Shown: positions 16,661 through 25,982 of the stretch, one piece after another
How positions within the stretch are numbered: the stretch's first letter is position 1
Layout: every line of letters begins with the position of its first letter
NCBI GenBank assembly: GCA_016217545.1
Contig: JACRHT010000004.1
Coordinates: 124,001 to 188,000, forward strand
From: Opitutia bacterium
GTDB taxonomy: Bacteria; Verrucomicrobiota; Verrucomicrobiia; Opitutales; Opitutaceae
Direction: 5' to 3'
Length of the DNA: 64,000 bases
Position numbers and translations under genes: made by a program
The notes under the pieces: model-generated
Seen by the model: the letters and a program-made list of their open reading frames with translations, nothing else
The model's database searches: none
What the model was told of the DNA's origin: nothing

Positions 16661-18247
16661 TCAGCCGAGCACGAGGCTCTCGCCGGTCATTTCGGCCGGC
16701 TTGGGCAGGCCCATCAAGGCGAGCACGGTCGGCGCGATGTCCGCGAGGCGTCCGCCGGTGCGCATCTTGGTTTTGCCGACGGCGAAGCCTTCGCCGACGA
16801 CGAAAGCCTCGACGAGATTCAACGTGTGCGCGGTGTGTGGGCCGTTGACGCTCGGGTCCCACATCTGCTCCGCGTTGCCGTGGTCGGCGAGGATCACGGC
16901 GCGTCCACCCATTTGCTCGAGCGCGCCGAGCAACTCGCCCACGCCGGCGTCCGTCGCCTCGACGGCTTTCTTCGTCGCTTCGAGCGAACCGGTGTGGCCA
17001 ACCATGTCGGGATTCGCGTAGTTCACGACGACGAGGCCGTATTTGCCGGAGAGGATCGCTTCCTTCGCGAAACGCGTGACCTCGCTCGCCGACATCTCGG
17101 GCTGCAAGTCGTAGGTCGGGACCTTCGGGCTCGGCGGGCACGCGCGGTCTTCGCCCGGGAACGGCTCGCTGCGATAGTTGTTGAAGAAGAAAGTCACGTG
17201 CGGGTTCTTCTCCGTCTCGGCGCAGCGGAACTGGCGGATGCCCGCGTCGCTCACGACCTGGCCGAGGATGTTTTTTAACTTCTCCGGTTTCGGCGAGACG
17301 ACGTGCACCGGCAGGCCCTTCTCGTATTCGGTCATCGTCGCGTAGTAGAGATCGAGTTTCTTGCCGCGATTAAAGCCGTCGAACTGATCGAGCACGAACG
17401 CCTTGGTGATCTCGCGCGGGCGGTCGCCGCGGTAGTTGTAGAACAACACGGCATCTCCGTCGGCGATGGTCGCCACGGGCTTGCCGGCGCCGTCGACGAT
17501 CCACGTCGCGGGCACGAACTCGTCACCGACCTGCGTCGGGCTGAGCGGTTTTTCGTAATAAGCCTTCACGGCGGCCTCGGCGCTCGGCGCGGTGGCGACG
17601 GCGGCCTTGCCCGTGAGCATGTCGTAGGCTTTTTGCACGCGCTCCCAGCGGTTGTCGCGGTCCATGGCCCAGAAGCGTCCGCACACGCTGGCAATCTGGC
17701 CGACGCCGATGGTCTTCATCTGTTGCTCGACCTGCTGCACGTAGCCGAGGCCGCTCGATGGCGGCGTGTCGCGGCCGTCGGTGAAGGCGTGGAGGAACAC
17801 CTGCGCGACGCCGTCCTCCTTCGCTTGGCGAAGAATGCCGTAAAGATGCTCGAGCATGCCGTGCACTCCCGCGTCGGAGACGATGCCGAAGAGGTGCAGC
17901 TTCGCGCCGGGGCGCGCCTTCACGCGCGCGACGACCGAGTGCCAGACCGCGTTCGTCGCGAGGCGTTTTTCGGAAAAGAGCTTGTTCAGGCGCACGAGTT
18001 CCTGGTCGACGATGCGGCCGGCGCCGATGTTTTCGTGGCCCACTTCGCTGTTGCCCATCACGCCGTCGGGCAGGCCGACGTCGAGGCCCGAGGCCTTCAC
18101 GAGCGTGACCGGGAACTTCGCGTGCAACATGTCGTCGCAGGGCTTGTGCGCGAGGACGACGGCGTTGGTCTTATCCTGCGAAGGATCGGGATTCTTGCCC
18201 CAGCCATCACGGATGACCAGGAGGACGGGCTTGCGCGCTGAATTCAT
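16661..18247 (-). CDS. gpmI: 2,3-bisphosphoglycerate-independent phosphoglycerate mutase
   Basis: A 528-residue cofactor-independent mutase of the alkaline phosphatase superfamily, interconverting 3- and 2-phosphoglycerate in glycolysis through a phosphoserine and two Mn ions. Asp14 in VIRDGWG and the phosphorylated Ser67 in GVMGNSEVGHENIGAGR are present. So are the substrate-side HAFTDGRDTPP region, GKYGLVVVNYANPDMVGHTG and the metal site DHGNAEQM. The ATG (complement at 18245-18247) gives a normal N-terminus; the frame is open a little further upstream. Monocistronic. Confidence 0.96.
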   Translation of the reverse strand: MNSARKPVLLVIRDGWGKNPDPSQDKTNAVVLAHKPCDDMLHAKFPVTLVKASGLDVGLPDGVMGNSEVGHENIGAGRIVDQELVRLNKLFSEKRLATNAVWHSVVARVKARPGAKLHLFGIVSDAGVHGMLEHLYGILRQAKEDGVAQVFLHAFTDGRDTPPSSGLGYVQQVEQQMKTIGVGQIASVCGRFWAMDRDNRWERVQKAYDMLTGKAAVATAPSAEAAVKAYYEKPLSPTQVGDEFVPATWIVDGAGKPVATIADGDAVLFYNYRGDRPREITKAFVLDQFDGFNRGKKLDLYYATMTEYEKGLPVHVVSPKPEKLKNILGQVVSDAGIRQFRCAETEKNPHVTFFFNNYRSEPFPGEDRACPPSPKVPTYDLQPEMSASEVTRFAKEAILSGKYGLVVVNYANPDMVGHTGSLEATKKAVEATDAGVGELLGALEQMGGRAVILADHGNAEQMWDPSVNGPHTAHTLNLVEAFVVGEGFAVGKTKMRTGGRLADIAPTVLALMGLPKPAEMTGESLVLG

Positions 18248-18366
18248 GGCGAAATTGTGCCGATAAAGTCTCCGTTGCGCCCGCGCGCACAACTTTTAAA
18301 TCCGTCATCGCAATCCACGCCCACGCCTCGCCAAGACTGGCCCACGCCTTGCTGAGAAAGGAAACC

Positions 18367-18678
18367 ATGACGCTGCTCATCCGCGACCAGCTGACCTGCC
18401 CGCCGACGTGGTTCCTGAGCTACCGCGACCTGACCCTCTACTGCGCGGTGATGCTCAAGCTCGACGTCGTCCTCGAATCCGACGATCCCGACCGCTACTA
18501 CCGCTGGATTCGCCAGCGCGGCGGGATGGATTTCGTGCAGGATATCGTGCGCCCCGGCTCGGAGCGCGGCGTGCACCTCGACTGCGAGCGGCAGTTTTCC
18601 AACACAATCATCACCGACCGCATCGCCCCGGAAAACGTCCATCGCCTCATCGCGAGCATCCGCACGCTGGCCGCGTGA
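18367..18678 (+). CDS. Small conserved-looking protein of unknown function
   Basis: 103 residues starting at an ATG with a good AAAGGA site a few bases upstream, which is unusual among genes here. The sequence (MTLLIRDQLTCPPTWFLSYRDLTLYCAV..., YYRWIRQRGGMDFVQDIVRPGSERG) has no signal peptide or membrane helix and reads as a compact cytoplasmic domain. I do not recognise the family. It is divergent from gpmI, and a 381-bp repeat-bearing gap separates it from hemH. Confidence 0.65.
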   Translation: MTLLIRDQLTCPPTWFLSYRDLTLYCAVMLKLDVVLESDDPDRYYRWIRQRGGMDFVQDIVRPGSERGVHLDCERQFSNTIITDRIAPENVHRLIASIRTLAA

Positions 18679-19059
18679 GGATGCGTGAGCCGCGAGCAAA
18701 GCGGCCGGGGAACCGCGGAAAGGTGGTCGCCGCCGTCCCGGCGGCGACAAACTACTGCCGCCTGCGTGGCGCCGCCGAGGACGTCGGCGCCCACCTGCGC
18801 TGCCGCCTCCTCACGCGCATCCCCACGCCGTGCTGGCAGCGTGAGTTCTTGTTGGTAGGGCGGGACCGCTGGGCCCGCCGAGAGCGCGATGCCACCCACA
18901 CAGCGAGTCCCGCGGTCCCGCCCTGCCGGCTCGGCGTCTGCGATCGCGCACCGCCGCTGCAGAGCAAGCCTTCCCCGCATCCTTTGCCCGGGCCACCGCA
19001 CCGGCTGCCACCCGGTTGACTTCGCGGAAGTTTGCGCCACGTCTGGAGCGCCACACGCC
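18679..19059. other. Intergenic region with palindromic repeat, before hemH
   Basis: 381 bp without a credible gene. It contains the large palindrome at 18854-18927 and otherwise GC-rich sequence in which I see no terminator with a T-run, no tRNA and no clear promoter. Confidence 0.6.
18854..18927. repeat. Dispersed palindromic repeat (GGTAGGGCGGGACCGC type)
   Basis: Left arm GGTAGGGCGGGACCGC at 18854-18869 and right arm GCGGTCCCGCCCTGCC at 18912-18927, complementary with one mismatch, 42 bases apart. The design (GGTAGGG plus a self-complementary block) resembles the repeats at 22945, 35521 and 42149 but the sequence differs. Confidence 0.85.
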
Positions 19060-20106
19060 ATGTCCAAGACCGCCGTCCTCCTGCTCAACCTCGGTTCGCC
19101 CGACTCCACTTCCGTCCCCGACGTGAAGCGCTACCTGCAGGAGTTCCTCGGCGACGAGCGCGTGATCGACAAGCCCGCCATTCCCTTTCTCCGCAAGCTG
19201 CTCGTCAACGGCATCATCATCCCGTTCCGCGTGAAGAAATCCGCGCACGCCTACGAGAGCATCTGGACGCCCGACGGCTCGCCGCTGATCCTCACGAGCA
19301 AGAAAGCGCAGGCCGCCTTGCAGCAGAAGGTCACGATCCCTGTCGCGCTCGCGATGAACTACGGCAGCCCGTCCATCCCGGACGTCCTCCGCGAACTCGT
19401 CGCCCAAGGCGTCACACGCGTCCTGATGTTCCCGCAATACCCGCACTACGCGATGTCGTCGTGGGAAACCGTCGTCGTGAAGGTCCAGCGCGAAGCCGCG
19501 CAGATCGCGCCGCAGATGAAGCTCGACCTCGTCCAACCCTACTTCGGCGACGCCGACTACATCGACGCCCTCGTCGCCAGCGCGCAGCCCTACCTCGCGC
19601 AGCCCTACGACCATTTCCTCTTCAGCTACCACGGCATTCCGGTGCGCCACCTGACCAAGGCCGACAGCTCGCACGCGCACTGCCAGGTCGTCGCGGATTG
19701 CTGTAATTCCTGCTCCCCGATTCACCAAACGTGTTACAAGGCCCAAGTCACGCGCACCTCGCAGCTCTTCGCCCAGCGCGCCGGGCTCGATCCGCAGAAA
19801 TGGTCCATCTCCTTCCAATCGCGCCTCGTCGGCGAGCCCTGGCTCTCGCCCTACACCGACGCCGAATTCGAGCGCCTCGCGAAGGAAGGCAAGAAGCGCA
19901 TCGTGGTCATCACGCCGGCCTTCGTCACCGACTGCCTCGAGACGCTCGAGGAAATCCGCGTCGAGGGCGCCGAGGATTTCAAGGCCGCCGGCGGCGAGCA
20001 GTTCACCCACGTTCCCTGCCTCAACGATCAGCCGGTGTGGATCGATTTCCTCGCCCGGCGCGTGCAGCGCTGGCAACAGGCCGGCGCGCCCACGGGCGCG
20101 CAGTGA
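19060..20106 (+). CDS. hemH: Ferrochelatase (coproporphyrin/protoporphyrin) with internal Cys-rich insertion
   Basis: A 348-residue ferrochelatase that inserts Fe(II) into the porphyrin ring in the last part of heme synthesis. Seen: LLNLGSPDSTSVPDVKRYLQEFL at the N-terminus, LAMNYGSP, the catalytic His in FSYHGIPVRH and the Glu in VTDCLETLEEI. Just after the catalytic His there is a Cys-rich segment with Cys208, 214, 215, 218 and 225 (CCNSCSPIHQTC). Its position fits the internal [2Fe-2S]-binding ferrochelatases described in several phyla; cluster binding here is inference. The ATG at 19060 gives the usual MSKTAVLLLNLG start. Confidence 0.94.
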   Translation: MSKTAVLLLNLGSPDSTSVPDVKRYLQEFLGDERVIDKPAIPFLRKLLVNGIIIPFRVKKSAHAYESIWTPDGSPLILTSKKAQAALQQKVTIPVALAMNYGSPSIPDVLRELVAQGVTRVLMFPQYPHYAMSSWETVVVKVQREAAQIAPQMKLDLVQPYFGDADYIDALVASAQPYLAQPYDHFLFSYHGIPVRHLTKADSSHAHCQVVADCCNSCSPIHQTCYKAQVTRTSQLFAQRAGLDPQKWSISFQSRLVGEPWLSPYTDAEFERLAKEGKKRIVVITPAFVTDCLETLEEIRVEGAEDFKAAGGEQFTHVPCLNDQPVWIDFLARRVQRWQQAGAPTGAQ

Positions 20107-20203
20107 AACCGGTAAAACGCCGCTCAAACTTCCCCGGACCGCCGGCCCTCTCGCTTTCCGCGCTCGGCAACGGCACCCGTTCTGCTACCGATTTCGTCGC
20201 GTC

Positions 20204-22912
20204 GTGAGCATCCCCTCGCCCCAGAGTCACACGCAATCCGCGACTCCCTCCTTGGGAGCCGCCGTGCTGGTATTGGACGCGCAAGGCCGGGTCGAGCTCG
20301 CCAACACCGCCGCCGCCGCGCTCTGGCAAGCACGCGCCACGGAGCTCGCCGGCGATTTCCTGCCCAACCTCTTCGTCTTCGAAGTCACCTCGCGCGACCC
20401 CGACCTCGTGCAAGCCCAGTGGGAGGTCGTCTCAGCCGCCGCGCTCGCGCAACCCGTCACGTTGCGCCTGCAACCCAAAGAGGCCGCCGCGTTCGACGTC
20501 ATCGTCCGCCTCGAACAAGCCGGCGCCGAGCCCGCGCGCTACTTCGCCACCATCGCGCGCCCGGCGCCGCCCCCCGCCGCACTCGCGCCCGCCTCGTCCG
20601 GCGCGCCCGGCTCGGCCCACGCCACGCCGGGCGGCGACAACTTCCTCGCGTTGCTCGCCGAGCGCAGCGCGCTGGGTTTCTTCGACCTCAACTTCGTCAA
20701 GAACGAGACCTACCTCGCGCCCGCCTGGAAGCGCATGCTCGGCTACACCGACACAAGCCTGCCCAACACCTACGAATCCTGGCTCGCGCTCATCCACCCC
20801 GACGACTCCGCCGCCGCGCCCGACAAACTCTCCGGCCGCGCCTCCTCCACCGGCTCGCGCCCCTTCTCCGTCGAATACCGCATGAAGCACGCGCGCGGCC
20901 ACTTCGTCTGGCTGCAAGCGGTCGGCGCGCAAATCTTCGCGCCCAACGGCTCGCTCCAACGCGTGGTCGGCGCCCAGCTCGACATCACCGACCGCAAGGA
21001 AACCGAGGAAGTCTCGCTGCGCGCCGAGGAACGCCTCGCCGGCCTCTCCGAACGCGGCCGCATCGCGCTCTTCGAACTCGATTTCACCGACGGCGCCAGC
21101 TGGCTCTCGCCCGCGCTGAAGGCGACGCTGGGCTTCAAGGACGACGAACTGCCCGACGAGCCCGAGTCGTTCCTGCGCGCCCTCCCGCCCGAGGACAGCG
21201 TCGGCGGACTCGCCGCCTTTTTCACCGCCAAGCAGCCCGGCGCGCCCGTCTACTTCGACGCGCTCCGCCTCCGCCACCGCAACGGCACCGATCTCTGGGC
21301 CTACGCCGGGATCGTCCGCGTCATCTCGCGCAAGCGCGAGCTCCAGCGCGTGCTGGGCTTCATCGCCCCGATGCCCGAAGGCGTCGGCGGCTCGGCCGGC
21401 CCGGGCGTCGCGCCGGAGCATTTTTCGGCACTGCTCGCCAGTCTGCATGAAGGCGTGCTGGTCGTCGACGCGCGCGACCGCATCGTCTTGGCCAACCACG
21501 TCGCGGAGCGCCTCCTCGGCCGCAGCGCCGAACAACTCGTCGGCCAGCCCGGCAGCGAGGTCTTCCGTCTCGTCCACCGCTTCACCGGCGCCCCCGTCGA
21601 GAGTCCGCTCGAGAAGGCGCTCTCCACCGGCGAATCGACCGGCCTCAACAGCGAGTTCGCGCTCTCCCGCGGCGAAGGCACCAAGCCCACGTTCATCGTC
21701 TACAGCTGCCGCGCCGTCACGGATGCCGGCGGCCAAACCGCCGGCGCGCTCGTCGTCTTCCGCAATCCCGACGAGATGGGCCTCACGCCCGAGGAACTCG
21801 TGAAGGCCAACCGCTTCGAAGCGCTCGGCCAGCTCGCCAGCGGCATTTCGCACGACTTCAACAATCTCCTCACGACCATCATGGGCGGCCTGTCGCTGGC
21901 CCACGACCAGAAGGACTACTCCGGCCTCGAGGCCAGCCTCAAGACGTGCGAGAACGCCAAAGGCCTCAGTCGCCAGTTGCTGACCATCGCACGCGGCGGC
22001 ACTGGCACGCGCCAAACCGTCAAGACCGCCGACCTGCTCGCGGATTCCAAGCGCATCGCCGCGTCCGGCTCGACCGTCCAAGTCGAAATCAGCGCCCCCG
22101 CCGATCTCGCCACGATTCAGGTCGACCGCGCGCAGCTCCTCCAGGTTTTCCAAAACCTCATCGTCAACGCGATCCAGGCCATGCCCAACGGCAAGGGCAA
22201 CATCTGGATCACCGCGGGCAACGTCACACTCGCCAACAACCAGATCCCGCCGCTCGCCGCCGGCCAATACGTCGCCATCGAAGTCCGCGACAACGGCAGC
22301 GGCATCAAGCCCGAGCATCTCGAGAAAATCTTCGACCCGTTCTTCACCACCAAGAAGACCGGCACCGGCATCGGCCTGTCGACCGTCGTGAAAATCGTGA
22401 AGAACCACGGCGGCCAGCTCACGGTCGACACCGAGCTCGGCGTCGGCACGGCGTTCACGGTTTTCCTCCCGCGCGCCGAGCAGGAGGAAGTGATCGAAAC
22501 GCGGTCCCGCCCGACGCTCAACCGCACCACGCGCACCAATCGCGTCCTGTTCATGGATGACGACCCCGAGATCAGCCATCTCACGGAGAACATGCTCAAA
22601 GGCATGGGCTACGGAGTGGACCTCGCGAAAAACGGCGAAGAGGCGATCAAACTCTACCGCAGCTACCTCAACATCAACCGCCCGCACGACGTGGTCATCA
22701 TGGACCTCACGGTCATCGGCGGCATGGGCGGCGAAGAGTGTTTCCGCAAATTGCTCGAACTCGACCCGAAGGTCCGCGCCATCGTCGCCAGCGGCTACGA
22801 CAACGACGACATGAAGCGCCAGTTCCTCGACCTGGGCTTCTGCGGCTACCTGACGAAGCCCTACCGCGTCGGCGACCTCGGTCGCATCCTCAAACAGGTC
22901 TTGGGGTCATAA
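20204..22912 (+). CDS. Multi-PAS hybrid sensor histidine kinase with C-terminal receiver
   Basis: 902 residues starting at GTG. It is soluble: no membrane helix is visible. There is an N-terminal PAS-like region (about 10-115), PAS domains at about 155-265 (YLAPAWKRMLGYTD) and 285-390 (WLSPALKATLGFKDDEL), and a PAS at about 405-520 (ANHVAERLLGRSAEQLVGQP). The HisKA domain follows with His550 in GISHDFNNLL, then a HATPase domain (N-box LIVNAIQAM, DNGSGIKPEHLEKIFDPFF, GTGIGLSTV). The C-terminal receiver has Asp834 in VIMDLTVIGGMGG. The HDFNN-type box is typical of NtrB-like and PAS hybrid kinases. The signal is unknown. It lies 98 bp after hemH, so a redox or heme link is possible but unproven. 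Confidence 0.93.
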   Translation: MSIPSPQSHTQSATPSLGAAVLVLDAQGRVELANTAAAALWQARATELAGDFLPNLFVFEVTSRDPDLVQAQWEVVSAAALAQPVTLRLQPKEAAAFDVIVRLEQAGAEPARYFATIARPAPPPAALAPASSGAPGSAHATPGGDNFLALLAERSALGFFDLNFVKNETYLAPAWKRMLGYTDTSLPNTYESWLALIHPDDSAAAPDKLSGRASSTGSRPFSVEYRMKHARGHFVWLQAVGAQIFAPNGSLQRVVGAQLDITDRKETEEVSLRAEERLAGLSERGRIALFELDFTDGASWLSPALKATLGFKDDELPDEPESFLRALPPEDSVGGLAAFFTAKQPGAPVYFDALRLRHRNGTDLWAYAGIVRVISRKRELQRVLGFIAPMPEGVGGSAGPGVAPEHFSALLASLHEGVLVVDARDRIVLANHVAERLLGRSAEQLVGQPGSEVFRLVHRFTGAPVESPLEKALSTGESTGLNSEFALSRGEGTKPTFIVYSCRAVTDAGGQTAGALVVFRNPDEMGLTPEELVKANRFEALGQLASGISHDFNNLLTTIMGGLSLAHDQKDYSGLEASLKTCENAKGLSRQLLTIARGGTGTRQTVKTADLLADSKRIAASGSTVQVEISAPADLATIQVDRAQLLQVFQNLIVNAIQAMPNGKGNIWITAGNVTLANNQIPPLAAGQYVAIEVRDNGSGIKPEHLEKIFDPFFTTKKTGTGIGLSTVVKIVKNHGGQLTVDTELGVGTAFTVFLPRAEQEEVIETRSRPTLNRTTRTNRVLFMDDDPEISHLTENMLKGMGYGVDLAKNGEEAIKLYRSYLNINRPHDVVIMDLTVIGGMGGEECFRKLLELDPKVRAIVASGYDNDDMKRQFLDLGFCGYLTKPYRVGDLGRILKQVLGS

Positions 22913-22944
22913 AGCGCCGCACCCGCGCCGAATCTCGCCGCGTC

Positions 22945-22975
22945 GGTAGGGGCGGTTGCCCTCAACCGCCCTTCT
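22945..22975. repeat. Dispersed repeat (GGTAGGGGCGGTTG family), copy 1
   Basis: GGTAGGGGCGGTTG, then CC, then CTCAACCGCCCTTC: a tight inverted repeat. Variants of the same module with a changed stem lie at 35521-35550 (stem GGCCGTTG) and 42149-42180 (stem GGCGCTTG). The changes in the two arms compensate each other, which argues for selection or copying at the level of the hairpin. Confidence 0.85.
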
Positions 22976-23184
22976 CGTCCCGCATTCCCCGCCTGCGCCC
23001 GCCGTAGGCAGCGCGCTCGCGCGCGCGCCCCAGGACTCGCGCTCACTCGTCACCTCAGCACGCCGAATTCCCCCGGAATTAGCCCCGGCACACCTCCCCA
23101 CGCGGGTTCTGATGACGCGGCGGCGGTTCAAATTTTCCTCGCGCAAACCCCCGCGCGCCGCACCGTCCTTTTGTCATAAGCGCA

Positions 23185-25242
23185 ATGACGTTCCCCGCGA
23201 CTCCCACGCTTTTCCAACGCCGCGACCTACGCCTCGCCGACCTCGAACGCGACCGCACCGCCACGCTCCTCCAGCTCTATGCCTGGATGCAGCTCGCGCG
23301 CACCGGCGACAACCGCATCCTCGACCTCTTCCGCCAGGGCCTCATCCGCGGCACCGTCACCGGCGGCCAAGGCAACGAAGCCCTCATCTGCCCGCTCGCG
23401 CTCCTCGCCGACAAATCCGTCGACGTCATTTCCTTTTCCCACCGCGGCTTCGGCGGCCACGTGATCTGGAGCGGACACCTCTGCGATCACCTCGCGCAAT
23501 ACTTCGCCAACTCCGGCAGCCCCACCAAGGCCCGCGAAGGCAACATCCACCACGGCGACCCCGCCGCGCGCAGCCTGCCGATGATTTCGCACCTCGGCAT
23601 CATGCTCTCGAACGTCGTCGGCGCCGTCGATTCGCAGCGTCGCGCGGGCAAGAACGCCGTCGGCTTCGCGTTTTTCGGTGACGGCTCGAGTTCCACCGGC
23701 GACGTCCACGAATCCCTCAACCTCGCCGCGCTGCTCGGCGTGCCGGTCGTGTTCGTGATCGAGAACAACAAATACGCCTACTCGACGCCCGTCTGCGAAC
23801 AGTTCGTCTCGCCCAACCTCTTCGAACGCGCTCGCGGCTACGGCATGGAGGGCTTCGCGATGGATTGCAGCGATCCGGAGCACGTCGTCCGCACGCTCGG
23901 CGCCGCGATCGAGCGCGCCCGCAGCACCTCGCGCCCGATCCTGATCGAGGCCCACACCTTCCGCCTCCGCGGCCACGCCGCCTACGACACCTGCGACTAT
24001 ATGAAGCCCGGCGAAGCCGAGGCAATCCTCGCCGAAGACCCGCTCCCGCGCTGGCGCGCGAAACTCGCCGCCGCCGGCCTCTCGGCCGAACTCGACCGCA
24101 TCGACGCCCAAGTCCGCGACTTCGTCGAAACGTCGATCAAAGCCGCGATGGCGCTCCCGCCCATTTCACCCGAGGGCATGCTCGAAGACCTCTTCGCGCC
24201 CGACGCCCCCGCGATGCCGTGGATTCCCTCTCTTGGCTCTCAGCCCTCAGCTCTCAGCTTGTCATCGCCGGAGGCGATGACCATGGCCCAAGCCATCAAC
24301 CGCGCCCTCCGCAAAATCCTCACCGAACGCCCCGAGTCGCTCGTGCTCGGCCAGGACATCGGCACCTACGGCGGCGCGTTCAAGGTCACCGAAGGCCTGC
24401 TGAAAGACTTCGGCCGCCCGCGCGTCCTGAGCACACCGCTCTGCGAATCCGCCTCCACCGGCTACGCCATCGGCCTCGCCAGCATCGGCCACCGCCCGAT
24501 CGAGGAATTCCAGTTCGCCGACTTCGCCACCGACGCCACGACGCAGATCGTCCTCAACGCCGCGACCTATCACTTCCGCGCCGGCCAAAAGGTCCCGCTC
24601 GTCTTCCGCTTCCCCTGCGGCGGCGGCCTCACCTTCGGCTCGTTCCACTCCCAGGAACTCGAGTCCGCGCTCCTTTCATTCCCCGGTCTCAAGGCCCTCT
24701 ACCCGTCCACGCCGCAGGACGCCTTCAACGCCCTCCTCGCCGCCTACGAAGACGACAACCCCGTGATCGTCTTCGAGCACAAGGGCCTCTATCGCCGCGG
24801 CAAACACCCCGTGCAGTGGGACCCGAACTACCGCGCCATCTGGCAGCCGCGCCACGTGCGCAGCGGCGACTTCGCGACGATCGTCACCTACGGCGAAATG
24901 GTCCTGCACTGCACCGACGCCTGCCAATATTTCGCCGACGAATACGAGACGACCTTCGACCTGTTCGACCTTCGCGCGCTCTCGCCGCTGAAGCTCGATG
25001 CCATCAAAGCCTCCGTCGCGCGCACCGGCCGCCTCGTCATCGTGCACGAAGGCCGCAAGACCCACGGCTTCGGCGCCGAGCTCGTCGCGCAGCTGACGGA
25101 AGAGCACTGGGGCCAGCTCAAAGCCGCCCCGCTCCGCATCGCCGCGCTGGATTTGCCCGTCCCCTTCGCCCCCGAACTCGAAGCCGTCTACCGCCCGAGC
25201 AAGGACAAGATCATCGACGCCATCGCGGCGTGGATGGGGTGA
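23185..25242 (+). CDS. Fused E1 alpha-beta subunit of a 2-oxo-acid (branched-chain type) dehydrogenase
   Basis: 685 residues combining both E1 subunits of a thiamine-diphosphate-dependent 2-oxo-acid dehydrogenase. Residues about 1-345 are E1 alpha, with the ThDP motif from GDGSSSTGD to ENNKYAYSTP and the phosphorylation-loop-like HTFRLRGHAAYD. Residues about 365-685 are E1 beta, with ALRKILTERPESLVLGQDIG, CESASTGYAIGLASIGHRPI and FEHKGLYRRG. Branched-chain 2-oxo-acid specificity is more likely than pyruvate from overall similarity, not proven. No E2 or E3 gene is adjacent. The junction at 24229-24285 contains a dispersed repeat and a well-spaced GGAGG before ATG 24283, as if an E1 beta start had been joined in frame. 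Confidence 0.9.
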   Translation: MTFPATPTLFQRRDLRLADLERDRTATLLQLYAWMQLARTGDNRILDLFRQGLIRGTVTGGQGNEALICPLALLADKSVDVISFSHRGFGGHVIWSGHLCDHLAQYFANSGSPTKAREGNIHHGDPAARSLPMISHLGIMLSNVVGAVDSQRRAGKNAVGFAFFGDGSSSTGDVHESLNLAALLGVPVVFVIENNKYAYSTPVCEQFVSPNLFERARGYGMEGFAMDCSDPEHVVRTLGAAIERARSTSRPILIEAHTFRLRGHAAYDTCDYMKPGEAEAILAEDPLPRWRAKLAAAGLSAELDRIDAQVRDFVETSIKAAMALPPISPEGMLEDLFAPDAPAMPWIPSLGSQPSALSLSSPEAMTMAQAINRALRKILTERPESLVLGQDIGTYGGAFKVTEGLLKDFGRPRVLSTPLCESASTGYAIGLASIGHRPIEEFQFADFATDATTQIVLNAATYHFRAGQKVPLVFRFPCGGGLTFGSFHSQELESALLSFPGLKALYPSTPQDAFNALLAAYEDDNPVIVFEHKGLYRRGKHPVQWDPNYRAIWQPRHVRSGDFATIVTYGEMVLHCTDACQYFADEYETTFDLFDLRALSPLKLDAIKASVARTGRLVIVHEGRKTHGFGAELVAQLTEEHWGQLKAAPLRIAALDLPVPFAPELEAVYRPSKDKIIDAIAAWMG
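24229..24260. repeat. CTCAGC-rich dispersed repeat inside the E1 alpha-beta linker
   Basis: A run of CTCTCAGC/CCTCAGC units (GGCTCTCAGCCCTCAGCTC within 24235-24256) encodes the linker LGSQPSALSLSS. The same type of sequence (CAGCTCTCAGCCATCAGCTC) lies in the non-coding gap after lptB at 33361-33380. Confidence 0.7.
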
Positions 25243-25538
25243 GCCGATCGCGGATTTCGGATCGCGGAATGCGGAATACCCAGAGGTAGAGCGATTCGTC
25301 CCGACGCGCCGCGCCCGTCCGAAGAGCGCAATCTTTGAGACGTCATTCTCCGAATGAATCGTCCCAACGTTACACCCACTGCTCTTCCACCGCCCCGGCG
25401 ACCGCTATGCCAATCGGCTCATTTCATGATGAGCCAACGGCCGGTAAAACCGTAGACGCACCGCGCAACCCACTGAACCGCACCCGCCGAGTTTTAGGTA
25501 GCCTCACCGGCGTTGGCATATACAACGTTCGCCGGAAA
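25243..25538. other. Intergenic region, left flank of the low-GC cassette-like patch
   Basis: 296 bp. It begins with a short direct-repeat type sequence (GATCGCGGATTTCGGATCGCG, 25248-25267, then GGAATGCGGAAT). A hairpin GGCTCAT/ATGAGCC lies at about 25416-25435. Just before the next ATG is CAACGTTCGCCGGAAA, which matches the 3' box of the three palindromic elements downstream. An upstream extension of the next ORF to 25335 is open but has no coding character I can support. Confidence 0.5.
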
Positions 25539-25982
25539 ATGACTCCCGCTGAAAGAATCGAAATCCAGTTCGGCAAGTGGAACAAGAAGTTCCCCTTGGC
25601 CCATTGCACGATTCTCATCAAGGAGCAGGTTTCCGCCGTCGTGGATCAGAAGAAGACCGCTGCGATAGTGACGGTGCGCGCTTCCGATGGCCGGCTTCTC
25701 GAGCTGTTTCCCTCCCGTCTTACCTGGGACGGTCGCTCCGTAGACTATCAGGACATCGAGCGCCAAGAATGGATTGATCTAGAGCGCGAAGAGAAGGTCC
25801 GAAACAAGCAGTCGCACTTTGATCGCGTCCACATTGTCACGCGTCGCGGTATCACCACGCTGGATGGACTGGGCCAGGCAGTTTTCCCGCTGATGAAGGC
25901 GATAGACATGATCCTAAAGTCAAAGAAGAAGGGCGAACCAGTCGGCACAGACAACGACCGGGCTGCGCCCGCTCGTGTCTGA
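25539..25982 (+). CDS. Orphan protein, first gene of the cassette-like patch
   Basis: 147 residues, MTPAERIEIQFGKWNKKFPLA onward, of lower GC than the surrounding chromosome. It is charged, with no signal peptide or membrane helix; a middle part (VDQKKTAAIVTVRASDGRLLELFPSRLTW) looks like a small beta domain. I do not recognise it. The C-terminal tail GTDNDRAAPARV and the stop codon are encoded by the palindromic element that follows, and the tail is closely similar to that of the gene ending at 27082 (SATDNSGATPRRG). This is what is expected when a cassette gene ends inside its recombination site. Confidence 0.6.
   Translation: MTPAERIEIQFGKWNKKFPLAHCTILIKEQVSAVVDQKKTAAIVTVRASDGRLLELFPSRLTWDGRSVDYQDIERQEWIDLEREEKVRNKQSHFDRVHIVTRRGITTLDGLGQAVFPLMKAIDMILKSKKKGEPVGTDNDRAAPARV

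Noticed and set aside
23185-25242. Sequencing error joining two E1 genes
   Set aside because: The linker is in frame, of normal composition for a repeat, and fused E1 proteins are known in other bacteria; kept as a real fusion.
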